Shown here: in pieces, positions 7,937-16,538 of the stretch | How the letters are laid out: each line of letters opens with the position of its first letter | Numbering within the stretch: position 1 is the first letter of the stretch | NCBI GenBank assembly: GCA_021777055.1 | Contig: JAIQZO010000020.1 | Span: 44,244-108,243 of the forward strand | Reading direction: 5' to 3' | DNA length: 64,000 nt | Source of the DNA: Candidatus Anammoxibacter sp. | GTDB lineage: Bacteria > Planctomycetota > Brocadiia > Brocadiales > Anammoxibacteraceae | Notes under the pieces: generated by a model | What the model saw: the letters and a program-made list of their open reading frames with translations, nothing else | What the model was told of the DNA's origin: nothing | Database searches by the model: none | Position numbers and translations under genes: made by a program

Positions 7937-9544
7937 ATGGGAGAATTCATATATCAGGAGATGTTTCCTCTGGGTAAAGATTCAACCGAATATCATTTAT
8001 TATCAAATGAACACATCTCAATAAAACAATTTGAAAATCATGATATTGTTTCTGTTGGTTATGAAGCCCTTGCCTTGCTTTCTGAACAAGCCTTTAAAGA
8101 CGTCTCTCATCTGTTACGGTCTAAGCATTTACAGTCGCTCGCAAATATCTTAAAAGATCCTGAAAGTTCTGATAACGATAAATATGTGGCAATAGAACTG
8201 TTGAAGAATGCCGTTATTGCTTCGGATGGAGTGTTTCCCATGTGTCAGGATACTGGAACGGCAATAATTATGGGTAAAAAAGGTAGCCAGATATGGACAG
8301 GTTGCTCAGATGAAGAGGCTATCTCCCTTGGGGTATTTAATGCGTATAAGAAAAACAATCTCCGATATTCACAGAATGCGCCCATTACAATGTATGAAGA
8401 GATGAATACGGGGAGTAATTTACCTGCGCAAATTGATTTGGTTGCAACACAAGGGGATGAATATAAGTTTTTGTTCATAGCAAAAGGCGGCGGGTCTGCA
8501 AACAAAACCTATCTTTATCAGGAGACAAAGGCCATACTGGAACCTAAGAAATTAATGAACTTTATCGAAGAGAAGATGAAGACATTGGGGACTGCGGCAT
8601 GCCCTCCGTACCACCTTGCTATTGTTATTGGAGGTCTGTCGGCAGAGATGAACCTTAAGACTGTAAAACTTGCTTCTGCGGGTTATCTGGATCATCTTCC
8701 TTTAAAAGGTTCTCCGCCAGGCAATGCCTTTAGAGATTTGGAGACAGAAGGCAAGGCATTGGAGATTTCGCAGAAAATAGGAATTGGGGCGCAATTCGGA
8801 GGGAAATACTTTTGCCATGATGTTAAGGTTATAAGATTACCTAGACATGGGGCATCATGTCCGGTTGGGATTGGTGTAAGCTGTAGTGCCGATCGCAATA
8901 TAAAGGCGAAGATTAACAGGGATGGCATATTCCTGGAAAAGCTTGAGTCGGACCCGGTAAAATACCTGCCGCAAGTTAGTTCGTTATCAAAAGAATCAGT
9001 TTCTGTGGATTTAAATAAACCAATGAATGAGATTCTTTCTATCCTTGATAAATATCCTATTGCTACCCGGTTATCCCTAACAGGTAACATTATAGTTGCC
9101 AGGGATATTGCACACGCGAAACTTAAAGAGCGTATTGACAAGGGGGAAGATCTTCCTGAGTATTTCAAAAACCATATAGTATACTACGCCGGGCCGGCAA
9201 AGACACCAGAAGGATATGCATCAGGTTCATTTGGGCCAACCACAGCGGGCAGAATGGATCCATATGTGCCGGTTTTTCAGAACATTGGAGGTTCAATGGT
9301 TATGCTGGCGAAAGGTAACCGCACAAAGACAGTGGTTGATGCATGCAAGAAATACGGAGGATTCTACCTGGGATCTATTGGAGGACCTGCTGCCAGGTTG
9401 GGTAAAGAGTGTATAACGAAAATAGAAACGTTGGAGTATAGCGAGCTTGGGATGGAAGCGGTCTTTATGATAACCGTAAAAGATTTTCCTGCATTTATTA
9501 TTATTGATAATAAAGGTAACGACTTCTTTTCTAATCTATTATAG
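7937..9544 (+). CDS. fumA: Class I (iron-sulfur) fumarate hydratase
   Basis: The 535-residue protein matches the fused alpha/beta form of FumA/FumB (E. coli about 548 residues) and interconverts fumarate and malate in the TCA cycle. Cluster-ligand cysteines are in place: C103 in [10 protein letters not shown]222 in TAACPPYH and C316 in [10 protein letters not shown]. Family signatures include [10 protein letters not shown] and the C-terminal beta-domain [15 protein letters not shown] with [15 protein letters not shown]. The ATG at 7937 has AAAAGGGAAA upstream. It appears monocistronic, with 1.7 kb of noncoding DNA before it and a weak hairpin after it. The oxygen-sensitive cluster form fits an anaerobe. 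Confidence 0.95.
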   Translation: MGEFIYQEMFPLGKDSTEYHLLSNEHISIKQFENHDIVSVGYEALALLSEQAFKDVSHLLRSKHLQSLANILKDPESSDNDKYVAIELLKNAVIASDGVFPMCQDTGTAIIMGKKGSQIWTGCSDEEAISLGVFNAYKKNNLRYSQNAPITMYEEMNTGSNLPAQIDLVATQGDEYKFLFIAKGGGSANKTYLYQETKAILEPKKLMNFIEEKMKTLGTAACPPYHLAIVIGGLSAEMNLKTVKLASAGYLDHLPLKGSPPGNAFRDLETEGKALEISQKIGIGAQFGGKYFCHDVKVIRLPRHGASCPVGIGVSCSADRNIKAKINRDGIFLEKLESDPVKYLPQVSSLSKESVSVDLNKPMNEILSILDKYPIATRLSLTGNIIVARDIAHAKLKERIDKGEDLPEYFKNHIVYYAGPAKTPEGYASGSFGPTTAGRMDPYVPVFQNIGGSMVMLAKGNRTKTVVDACKKYGGFYLGSIGGPAARLGKECITKIETLEYSELGMEAVFMITVKDFPAFIIIDNKGNDFFSNLL

Positions 9545-9587
9545 TATGTTGAAATGGGGTAATTCGGCGTATATCATTTAGGGAAGT

Positions 9588-9614
9588 GCATGTGCTATTT
9601 ATTACATGCTTTTT
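9588..9614 (+). terminator. Weak hairpin terminator after fumarase
   Basis: Arms GCATGT (9588-9593) and ACATGC (9604-9609) flank a 10-base loop, followed by five T residues. It sits between the fumarase stop and the ribosome site of the next gene. Confidence 0.4.
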
Positions 9615-9637
9615 CCTAAGTTGGAGGACGGAATCGG

Positions 9638-11188
9638 TTGAACGAATCTGATGCACAGAAGGTATTGTTTGTTAAGGAAATTGAAGAAGGTGATCCCACC
9701 GGTAAAGTTTTACCAAGGGCAGAACGGCTGGTGGCGACAAGCAAAGCGCGCCCCCCCGAACCGCGGATTTCTGATAATAAACCAGAGTATGATCAAGCTA
9801 ATGTGGAAAGCTTTTTTGTTAGGCGGGCAGAGTTGCTTATCCAAACATTAAAGGATTTTCATCCGGAAGCTCGAATTGATATAAATCCTGTGCAATGGAA
9901 ACGGTGGATTACAACGCTGTTGGGCATCCTTGCCTTTTTTTTGGGTTTTATTGCCAATGAGTTTGATTCTGGTAAAAGGCTGAATCTGCTGGCTTTTCCC
10001 ATTACGATTATGCTCCTTTGGAGCTTTGTTGTATATGGGGTTAATGGATTTGTCTATATCAGAAGAAGGTTTATGAATAGCCCTGTAGAAGGTAGTAATA
10101 ACTCAATAATTAAAACTCTGTTAAGTCAAGCAGTCAGGATATTAAGAAAGGATATTGCTCCACCAACTGATTGGGGTTATACACTAAATAGCTGTTTGCT
10201 GAACTTCTATCATAAATGGTTGCAGTTTTCAACGGAGATATACAAAAATCACGCAACAAGAGTGATGCACATATGTTCAGTATTATTTGTTTTGGGTGTA
10301 ATTGGAGGTATGTATTTAAGGGGTTTGGAGACAGAATACAATGCCGGATGGGAGAGTACGTTTTTAAGGCCGGAGTCCGTGCTTTGGTTTTTGCGTATTG
10401 TATTGGGGCCTGCATCAATAATTACAGGGATAAAGTTACCGGCATTGGAAGAAGTAGAGGCAATTCATTGGGGTGATGGAATAATAGGGGAAAACGCTGC
10501 AATATGGATTCATCTTTTTGCCACAACATCAATTCTATTCATCATCATACCAAGGTGTTTTCTTGCGTTTAATGCGCTTAAAAGAGAGATGTATCTACGT
10601 GCGAACTTCCCAGTTTCAGTTGAAAATGATCCCTATTTTAAAAAAATGCTAAAGGTAAGGCATGATAAAAAAGAGCAGGTTTGTGTAGTTCCATACTCCA
10701 TAGAGCTTTCTGATCGGCAAACTGATGTATTACGATCTTTGATTGCAGAAGTATATGGCGATAAGACGGAGATTGAATTTCACGAAATAGTTCCGTATGG
10801 TGGAGAAGATGAGTTTTTGGATGGGGTTGTTACCAGTGAAGAGACATCGGCTGCATGTTTGTTTATTATTTTCAATATATCTTCTGTCCCGGAAGATGAA
10901 ATTCATGGTCTATTGATTAATAGATTAGAAAATATATTTACACATAGTGATTCAACAAGGCCGCTAGTTGTTGTAATTGATGAATCTCATTTCACGTTTA
11001 GATTTTCCAATCAGTCAGATGTTAAAGAGAGACTTCGTTTACGCAGGGAGGTATGGAGACGAAAGACCACGGGCCAAAAGATAAGACCTCTTTTTATAAA
11101 TCTTCATAATCCGGATATTGATCTATGGCAGGAAAATATTTGTGATGCCCTTAATTCTTTAAATAATAAGGCCGATAATCATGGTTGA
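9638..11188 (+). CDS. DUF2868-type membrane protein
   Basis: The 516-residue protein starts at TTG 9638 with GGAGG 10 nt upstream. Hydrophobic spans at about 88-105, 117-137, 209-229 and 286-308 place it in the membrane. A soluble C-terminal half (about 340-510) follows, with an alternating beta-alpha pattern that resembles a nucleotide-binding fold without an obvious P-loop. Length, the membrane layout and, above all, the overlapping downstream partner match the DUF2868/DUF3482 gene pair known from proteobacteria. The pair overlaps by 8 bases, so translation is coupled. The function of the family is unknown; a membrane-anchored partner for the GTPase is the likely role. Confidence 0.75.
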   Translation: MNESDAQKVLFVKEIEEGDPTGKVLPRAERLVATSKARPPEPRISDNKPEYDQANVESFFVRRAELLIQTLKDFHPEARIDINPVQWKRWITTLLGILAFFLGFIANEFDSGKRLNLLAFPITIMLLWSFVVYGVNGFVYIRRRFMNSPVEGSNNSIIKTLLSQAVRILRKDIAPPTDWGYTLNSCLLNFYHKWLQFSTEIYKNHATRVMHICSVLFVLGVIGGMYLRGLETEYNAGWESTFLRPESVLWFLRIVLGPASIITGIKLPALEEVEAIHWGDGIIGENAAIWIHLFATTSILFIIIPRCFLAFNALKREMYLRANFPVSVENDPYFKKMLKVRHDKKEQVCVVPYSIELSDRQTDVLRSLIAEVYGDKTEIEFHEIVPYGGEDEFLDGVVTSEETSAACLFIIFNISSVPEDEIHGLLINRLENIFTHSDSTRPLVVVIDESHFTFRFSNQSDVKERLRLRREVWRRKTTGQKIRPLFINLHNPDIDLWQENICDALNSLNNKADNHG

Positions 11189-12644
11189 TGAGAAAAAAAC
11201 AGTTTCGCTAAGCCTTATATCACACACAAATGTAGGAAAGACAACCCTTGCAAGGACTTTGCTTAGAAAGGACATTGGTGATGTGCGCGATGATACACAT
11301 GTTACAGACACAAACGAAGTCCATGTTATGCTTAGGACTGAAGAGGGTCATGTGTTGGAGCTCTGGGACACGCCGGGGTTTGGAAATTCCGCTCGTTTGC
11401 TTAACAAACTGAAAGATATACCTAGACCGACTGGATGGTTCCTTGAAGAGGCTTGGGATAGGTTCAAAGATAAGACCCAATGGTGTAATCAACAGGCTAT
11501 TCGGAATGTGCGTGAAAATGCAGATGTTGTACTATACCTTGTTAACGCGGCAGAAGACCCTGCTGAGGCAGGCTATGTGGATTGCGAGATGCAGATCTTG
11601 GAGTGGCTGAGCAAACCAGTTATTGTTCTTCTTAATCAGATTGGGCCTCCCCGTGAAGCAGAAATTGAAGAGGAGGAGGAAAAACTGTGGGAAGCTAAGC
11701 TGCAGAGGTTTGAAGTGGTTAAGTTTGTCATGAGTTTGGATGCCTTTGCTCGTTGCTGGGTTCAGGAAGAGCAGCTAATGAGAGCGATTGAAGGAGTGCT
11801 CTCTTTTGCAAAGCGCAAACCATTCAAAAAGATGTGGGAGATCTGGAATGCTAACAACATTGCGGTATTTGAACGGTCAGTCTCCGTTTTGTCTAGTCAT
11901 CTTGCCTTTGGATGTTGTGATAGAGAGCCGTTATCCCAACAGAAGATCCTGGAACTGATTCAACCGAAACTGAAATTTCCAGCAATTTCGGTTGAAGGTC
12001 GAAAAGAACGGACGGCGGCAATGGAGAGATTAGCGGAAAGAATGCAGTGCAGTATAAAGGAATCACTGGATGAGCTGATAAAATTGCATCAGCTTGAAGG
12101 TCGCGCGGCAACTGAGATCTTAAAAAGAATGTCATCTGATTTTTCATCTAATAAACCGGTTAATGAAGGTATTTCTGCTGTTATTGGTGGATTTATTACC
12201 GGAGCGGTTAGTGGAGTTGGCGCAGACTTTATGTCCGGCGGGTTAACGTTTGGAGGCGGCGCGGTCTTTGGAGGTATCTTTGGAGCGGTGGGCGCCACCG
12301 GATTGGCCAGGGGTTATAATCTTATACGGGGGGACAAGAGTCCGTGTATGCGATGGTCGTTGCCGTTGCTTAAAAAGATATTTCAGTCCGCATTGCTCCG
12401 ATATCTTGCGGTCTCACATTTTGGCAGGGGGCGAGGCGAGTATACTGAAAGTGAATATCCTGAATTTTGGAAAGCAAGGATTAAACAGATAACAGAGACA
12501 CATCAAAGTGAAATAAAATCTCTATGGGAAACATGTAAACGTGAGACAAATGTATCAAAGTTAGAACCTCGTTTTGAAAAGCTTTTATCTAACATAATAC
12601 GACAGTTATTAAGTGAGTTTTACACAGATGTTAAACCTTTTTAA
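11181..12644 (+). CDS. DUF3482-type GTPase
   Basis: The 487-residue protein has an Era/YfjP-like G domain. It shows a P-loop (SHTNVGKTT, residues 13-21), a switch II DTPGFG near 62-67 and a LLNQIG motif near 153 in place of NKxD. The C-terminal half contains a glycine-rich hydrophobic hairpin (GISAVIGGFITGAV to GGIFGAVGATG, about 330-375), a likely membrane insertion, and ends in a helical region. It starts inside the DUF2868 gene (ATG at 11181). The pair probably forms a GTP-regulated membrane system of unknown purpose. The altered G4 motif makes nucleotide specificity uncertain. Confidence 0.8.
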   Translation: MVDEKKTVSLSLISHTNVGKTTLARTLLRKDIGDVRDDTHVTDTNEVHVMLRTEEGHVLELWDTPGFGNSARLLNKLKDIPRPTGWFLEEAWDRFKDKTQWCNQQAIRNVRENADVVLYLVNAAEDPAEAGYVDCEMQILEWLSKPVIVLLNQIGPPREAEIEEEEEKLWEAKLQRFEVVKFVMSLDAFARCWVQEEQLMRAIEGVLSFAKRKPFKKMWEIWNANNIAVFERSVSVLSSHLAFGCCDREPLSQQKILELIQPKLKFPAISVEGRKERTAAMERLAERMQCSIKESLDELIKLHQLEGRAATEILKRMSSDFSSNKPVNEGISAVIGGFITGAVSGVGADFMSGGLTFGGGAVFGGIFGAVGATGLARGYNLIRGDKSPCMRWSLPLLKKIFQSALLRYLAVSHFGRGRGEYTESEYPEFWKARIKQITETHQSEIKSLWETCKRETNVSKLEPRFEKLLSNIIRQLLSEFYTDVKPF

Positions 12645-12668
12645 CAATAACTTATATAAGAGATTAAT

Positions 12669-13052
12669 ATGATTACGACAGTATATAAAGGGAAAAAGCC
12701 ATATCCCGGGGGGAAATTTGCCACTATTATAGGAAAGAAGATTAAGTATGAGGCAAGTTCCATTTCTCAAGCGATGTATGCTCAAATAAAGGGAAACAAG
12801 ATTTACTCTCTGACGGATGGCGTTCTTGGCTCTTTATTGGCAACCCAGGAGGGAAATACTGTTTACACACCTGATGGGCTTGGAGTAATTATTAAAGATC
12901 AAAATATTTATTATGGCCTTGAAGTTCATTCTGATGCCTTGGTTGCTACAGTGGAAGGCGAAAATATGTTAGGGGCCGCAGGTGCAACACTATTGCTTTT
13001 GAAACTGGATTTTAAGATGTCTGCAGATGAAATACATAAGTTTTCCAATTAG
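12669..13052 (+). CDS. Small beta-repeat protein of unknown function
   Basis: The 127-residue protein is made of about five degenerate units of 17-20 residues, each with an A-T/Q-I-x-G-x-x-IY core: FATIIGKKIKY, YAQIKGNKIYS, LATQEGNTVYT, VIIKDQNIYYG, VATVEGENM. This resembles small beta-flower or MORN-like folds. The closing segment is helical. It follows the GTPase gene by 24 bases and may belong to that operon. No signal peptide or membrane span is seen. Function is unknown. Confidence 0.65.
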   Translation: MITTVYKGKKPYPGGKFATIIGKKIKYEASSISQAMYAQIKGNKIYSLTDGVLGSLLATQEGNTVYTPDGLGVIIKDQNIYYGLEVHSDALVATVEGENMLGAAGATLLLLKLDFKMSADEIHKFSN

Positions 13053-13055
13053 TGA

Positions 13056-13090
13056 GATCCGCTATATGCCTTTTTAACATATAGCAGATC
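13056..13090. terminator. Bidirectional hairpin between convergent genes
   Basis: Arms GATCCGCTATATG (13056-13068) and CATATAGCAGATC (13078-13090) form a 13-bp stem with one mismatch. T-rich tails occur on both sides. It lies between the stop codons of the convergent small repeat gene and the diaminopimelate dehydrogenase gene. Confidence 0.7.
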
Positions 13091-13109
13091 ATTTAAGTTT
13101 TCTAGTTTT

Positions 13110-14111
13110 TTACATAAAGTCTTTTAATAACTCTTCTTTTGACTTTGGGCTAAAGTATGCAGCAGGTACATCCAGAATAGTAAACGCACCGCTTTTTCCT
13201 TCTTCTTTTAATCGATATGCTGCCCTTGCGTGTGCTAGCAATATATTTGCTGTTGAGGCGGGGTTACTTTCCCATTCGTTTTTGTATTCAATTAATGACT
13301 TTGATCCGTCCCCATTTGTTCCCACCGCAATAACCGCGCCATCGTGCGGCAAGTCCTGATATTTATCGTTCAATTCATCTTGTGTAACAAAATCAACAGT
13401 TGTTTTATATGGTTCGAAATAGTTTGGCATCGATTTTATTTCATTGGCAATCTTGTCTTTGTCTGCACCATCTTCTGCAACCACAATACACTCTCTCCAA
13501 TGCATATCCCCTGTTTGCAGTGTGGGGTTTTCTCCTTTTCGTACACTCTCCATCGCTTCAGGAATTGCGTGGGTATATTGCCTTGCGTCTTTAACGCCAG
13601 AAACCCTTCTTATTGCATCAGAGTGTCCCATGCTTAATCCGCCTTTTTTAGATAAACCATAAAACCCGTATGGTTTAACTCCTGGAATAAATGCGTCAGC
13701 CAGTACCCTTTCCAGAGAGAATGTGCCCGGATCCCATCCAGTGGCAATGACAGAAACGTTGTTGTTTTCCTTTGCAGCTTTATCCATCTCATGGAAATAA
13801 TCAGGCAGTTTTGCGTGTGTATCAAAGCTGTCAACTGTATTGAAGTTTTTTACAAACTGTGGCCCTTGTACCGGTAGATCAGTTGCTGACCCTCCGCACA
13901 GGATCAGGACATCCGGATTAATGTCATTACCTTTATCAAAATCAACTACTTCCACACCAGAAACTAGCTTTTTAACTTGCTCAGGCCTTCTGGTTAATAT
14001 GCCTGCGACAGAAACATCACCATATAGTTCTCTGTTTTTTTCTATTGCGCTGAGTACACCGCGGCCAATGTTTCCGTAACCTACAATTCCAATCTTTATT
14101 GGTTTAACCAT
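13110..14111 (-). CDS. ddh: meso-Diaminopimelate D-dehydrogenase
   Basis: The 333-residue protein makes meso-diaminopimelate directly from tetrahydrodipicolinate with NADPH and ammonia, a one-step branch to lysine and peptidoglycan. It has an N-terminal Rossmann motif GYGNIGRG (residues 11-18), the family block SFDTHAKLPDYF near 95 and ATGWDPGTFSLER near 125. GLSMGHSDAIRR follows near 158, with HARAAYRLKEEGKSGAFT near the C-terminus. ATG at 14111 has GGAG 7 nt upstream. The enzyme consumes free ammonia, which fits an organism bathed in ammonium. It stands alone, with a hairpin after it and about 240 noncoding bases before it. Confidence 0.93.
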   Translation of the reverse strand: MVKPIKIGIVGYGNIGRGVLSAIEKNRELYGDVSVAGILTRRPEQVKKLVSGVEVVDFDKGNDINPDVLILCGGSATDLPVQGPQFVKNFNTVDSFDTHAKLPDYFHEMDKAAKENNNVSVIATGWDPGTFSLERVLADAFIPGVKPYGFYGLSKKGGLSMGHSDAIRRVSGVKDARQYTHAIPEAMESVRKGENPTLQTGDMHWRECIVVAEDGADKDKIANEIKSMPNYFEPYKTTVDFVTQDELNDKYQDLPHDGAVIAVGTNGDGSKSLIEYKNEWESNPASTANILLAHARAAYRLKEEGKSGAFTILDVPAAYFSPKSKEELLKDFM

Positions 14112-14347
14112 TCTCTTACTCCAAACTTTTTACTGGAGCGGGTAACGAGGTTTCTTTCGTACCATCTCCGTTTACAAATATAACCTCCAGGGGCAACTGA
14201 AGTGACAACTACTTTTAGATAGTTATCATAAACGTGTATACTAGCATTTATTTACAAAAAATTAAACGTAATACAGATATTTTAACTAAATCTTCAAAGT
14301 ACTTTATTTAAAACTCTTTATTCCATGGAATTTTATCTGTATTATTC

Positions 14348-16507
14348 TTAAGTAGATTCGCTTTTCGTAACTTTGTGGATAAGTATATCCTTGTTTCTTC
14401 TTTTTATTGTATAACATACTTCCTCTGTATCAACTCTAATATCTAAAATGCTGTTTTTGCTATCAACATTATCTTCTTCTGTAATCTTACACGATGCGTA
14501 TACATCGTCTTCATCCGAATAAGATGGGTATATAACATATCCAAGATAGATAGGCAGTTGGTCATGTTTACTTAATTCAATTACTTGGTTTTGTACCTTT
14601 TTCCCAAAATATGGTGAATACCACCCTTTTACTAGTATTTTCTTGCTTGTCATTATCTTCAGACCATCCTTCTTTCGTCTGTTTGAATCCTTGTGGATTT
14701 TGATATTATGTATCTGAAGTTTGGTGTTACCATCTTTAATAATGACGTTTTGTGCATCACTGTTATCTGTACTTTCATCAGTGTTAACTTTCATGTCTGG
14801 GTGTATATGGATAAAGCTTTTCACTGTATATGGGATAGGATTTTGATAATCTGTTTTTATTGAATCTAAAATAACCCAAAATTTGTGATCTAAAAAATAT
14901 ATAGACCTTTGATGGATAATCCGGTTTTTAAACAGAGCATGTTCTATTGCACCTTCGAATATTACAGAACTATCTATACGTTTAAAACTGCAGGTGTTTA
15001 ATTTTGCCCTGCGGGCAATACCGAATGTGCCCCACAGTTCCGACTGGTTGTTGTCGTTTACCGTTAATGTGTTATGCCCACTGGTGCCTCTGAAATAGCC
15101 CCTGCATGCTCCATTATTATAATTATATGCGCCAGTATCAACTATAAACCGTTTGCATCCTAAAGACAATTCATAGCTTAACATATCCGCATGGGAATGT
15201 CCTGGCAGGTATTTTGGGCTTGGTTCTTTATATGTAATGATCATAAATTTATCTCTATTATCATTGCGCATTATACAGAAACCTGAATTGCTAAACAGAG
15301 TTGATTGCTTAACTGGCTTGCATAAGTGTTGTTCCTGCGATGCTGTTTGGAGGTTTAAACTCTGCGATTCTCTTTTCATTATCTCTAAACCTGGATTGCC
15401 GGTTAATATAAAAGTATAGAGTGTCATTTTATAAAACCTATTATATGTAGGTAAAGTGCGGAATAAAGTACGGCCAATAAACAAAAGTTCTCCCGGTTCT
15501 CTTGCTATATTAAAAGCAGAGTCATTTAAAAGAGGTATCTGATTGTCCGGATGCACTATTTCTGCCAGAAAGTTTAGCATGCTTTCCAACTTATCACTAT
15601 GAATGTTAAACTTTATGCCGTTTTTGCCGGTCAAAATATACATTTCAATATAATCCTGCAGAACAATCATATGGTACATGGGGCTTCTTTCAAAATGGCC
15701 GCCATCATCTAAGATTTGCTCATCTGCTTCTTTTGATAATATTTTCATCCCGATGTTTTTCCAGGAACTTGCACGTTTGCCGTCAAAGAATAAGCCGGAC
15801 ATTAACAACGCTTTTCCGTTTTTTATAAGGTGGTTTCTACAGACATGAAACTCTACATTCTTTGACAAGAATTCTGCTTGTAGTGAAATACTATGCAGAA
15901 ACATATGTTTGAATATCAAATCATTTTCTATCTTACGGGCAAATAGGCTGTATGAATATATCCAGTTTGATATTCGTAGGGAAACAGGGTATGGCTCCCA
16001 TCCGCTGCCGCACCCTATCTTACTGTTATTCTTTATCCAGTCAGACACCAGATATTTAAAGTTGTCAAAAACCTTATCATCCTTTTCTGTTATATATAAA
16101 AATCCCATATCAACGGCGTAATCAAAGTAGTGGAGATTATACATCCATAATCTTTCTCTTTTATTGCTTTGCCATTCTATCTTATTATGAAAAGTGATAC
16201 ATTTATTCAAAAAGCAAAACATTCTGTTTTGTATAATTGGCAATATGGTCTTTTTTATCTCTTTTATGTTATATAGTATGTGTTTGTTCTGCGGATTAAG
16301 TACTGTTTCTAAGGTATTATTATTTATAAAAAAGTTATAGTCTTTGTTTGGGGAGAGGTTTCTGACTCTTTTTAAGATAAGCAGACGAAATAGTGGGGTA
16401 ATTTTCCTGTAACCTAATCTTTTTGCGTAAAAAAAAATGCGCCAGAACAGTTGTCTTCTGCGCATGTATTTAATTGTATGATAATATAGTAAAATTTTTT
16501 TTAACAC
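14348..16507 (-). CDS. Heparinase II/III-family polysaccharide lyase-like protein
   Basis: The 719-residue protein has the two-part layout of the family. An alpha/alpha toroid covers about 110-390 (LWMYNLHYFDYAVDMG, GWEPYPVSLRISNWI, ILDDGGHFERSPMYH). A beta-sandwich heparinase II/III-like domain follows from about 410 (YLPGHSHADMLSYELS, VDTGAYNYN, GTSGHNTLTVND). The His/Tyr-rich motifs that bind substrate are present. There is no signal peptide, so it may act in the cytoplasm or on lipid-linked polymer. The start is GTG at 16507; an ATG 14 codons in is an alternative. It lies 31 bases after the bi-domain oxidoreductase, and such pairs are common in exopolysaccharide clusters. Substrate unknown. 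Confidence 0.85.
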   Translation of the reverse strand: MLKKILLYYHTIKYMRRRQLFWRIFFYAKRLGYRKITPLFRLLILKRVRNLSPNKDYNFFINNNTLETVLNPQNKHILYNIKEIKKTILPIIQNRMFCFLNKCITFHNKIEWQSNKRERLWMYNLHYFDYAVDMGFLYITEKDDKVFDNFKYLVSDWIKNNSKIGCGSGWEPYPVSLRISNWIYSYSLFARKIENDLIFKHMFLHSISLQAEFLSKNVEFHVCRNHLIKNGKALLMSGLFFDGKRASSWKNIGMKILSKEADEQILDDGGHFERSPMYHMIVLQDYIEMYILTGKNGIKFNIHSDKLESMLNFLAEIVHPDNQIPLLNDSAFNIAREPGELLFIGRTLFRTLPTYNRFYKMTLYTFILTGNPGLEIMKRESQSLNLQTASQEQHLCKPVKQSTLFSNSGFCIMRNDNRDKFMIITYKEPSPKYLPGHSHADMLSYELSLGCKRFIVDTGAYNYNNGACRGYFRGTSGHNTLTVNDNNQSELWGTFGIARRAKLNTCSFKRIDSSVIFEGAIEHALFKNRIIHQRSIYFLDHKFWVILDSIKTDYQNPIPYTVKSFIHIHPDMKVNTDESTDNSDAQNVIIKDGNTKLQIHNIKIHKDSNRRKKDGLKIMTSKKILVKGWYSPYFGKKVQNQVIELSKHDQLPIYLGYVIYPSYSDEDDVYASCKITEEDNVDSKNSILDIRVDTEEVCYTIKRRNKDILIHKVTKSEST

Positions 16508-16538
16508 TATTTGACAATCTCTTAAGTTGTATAGATTT

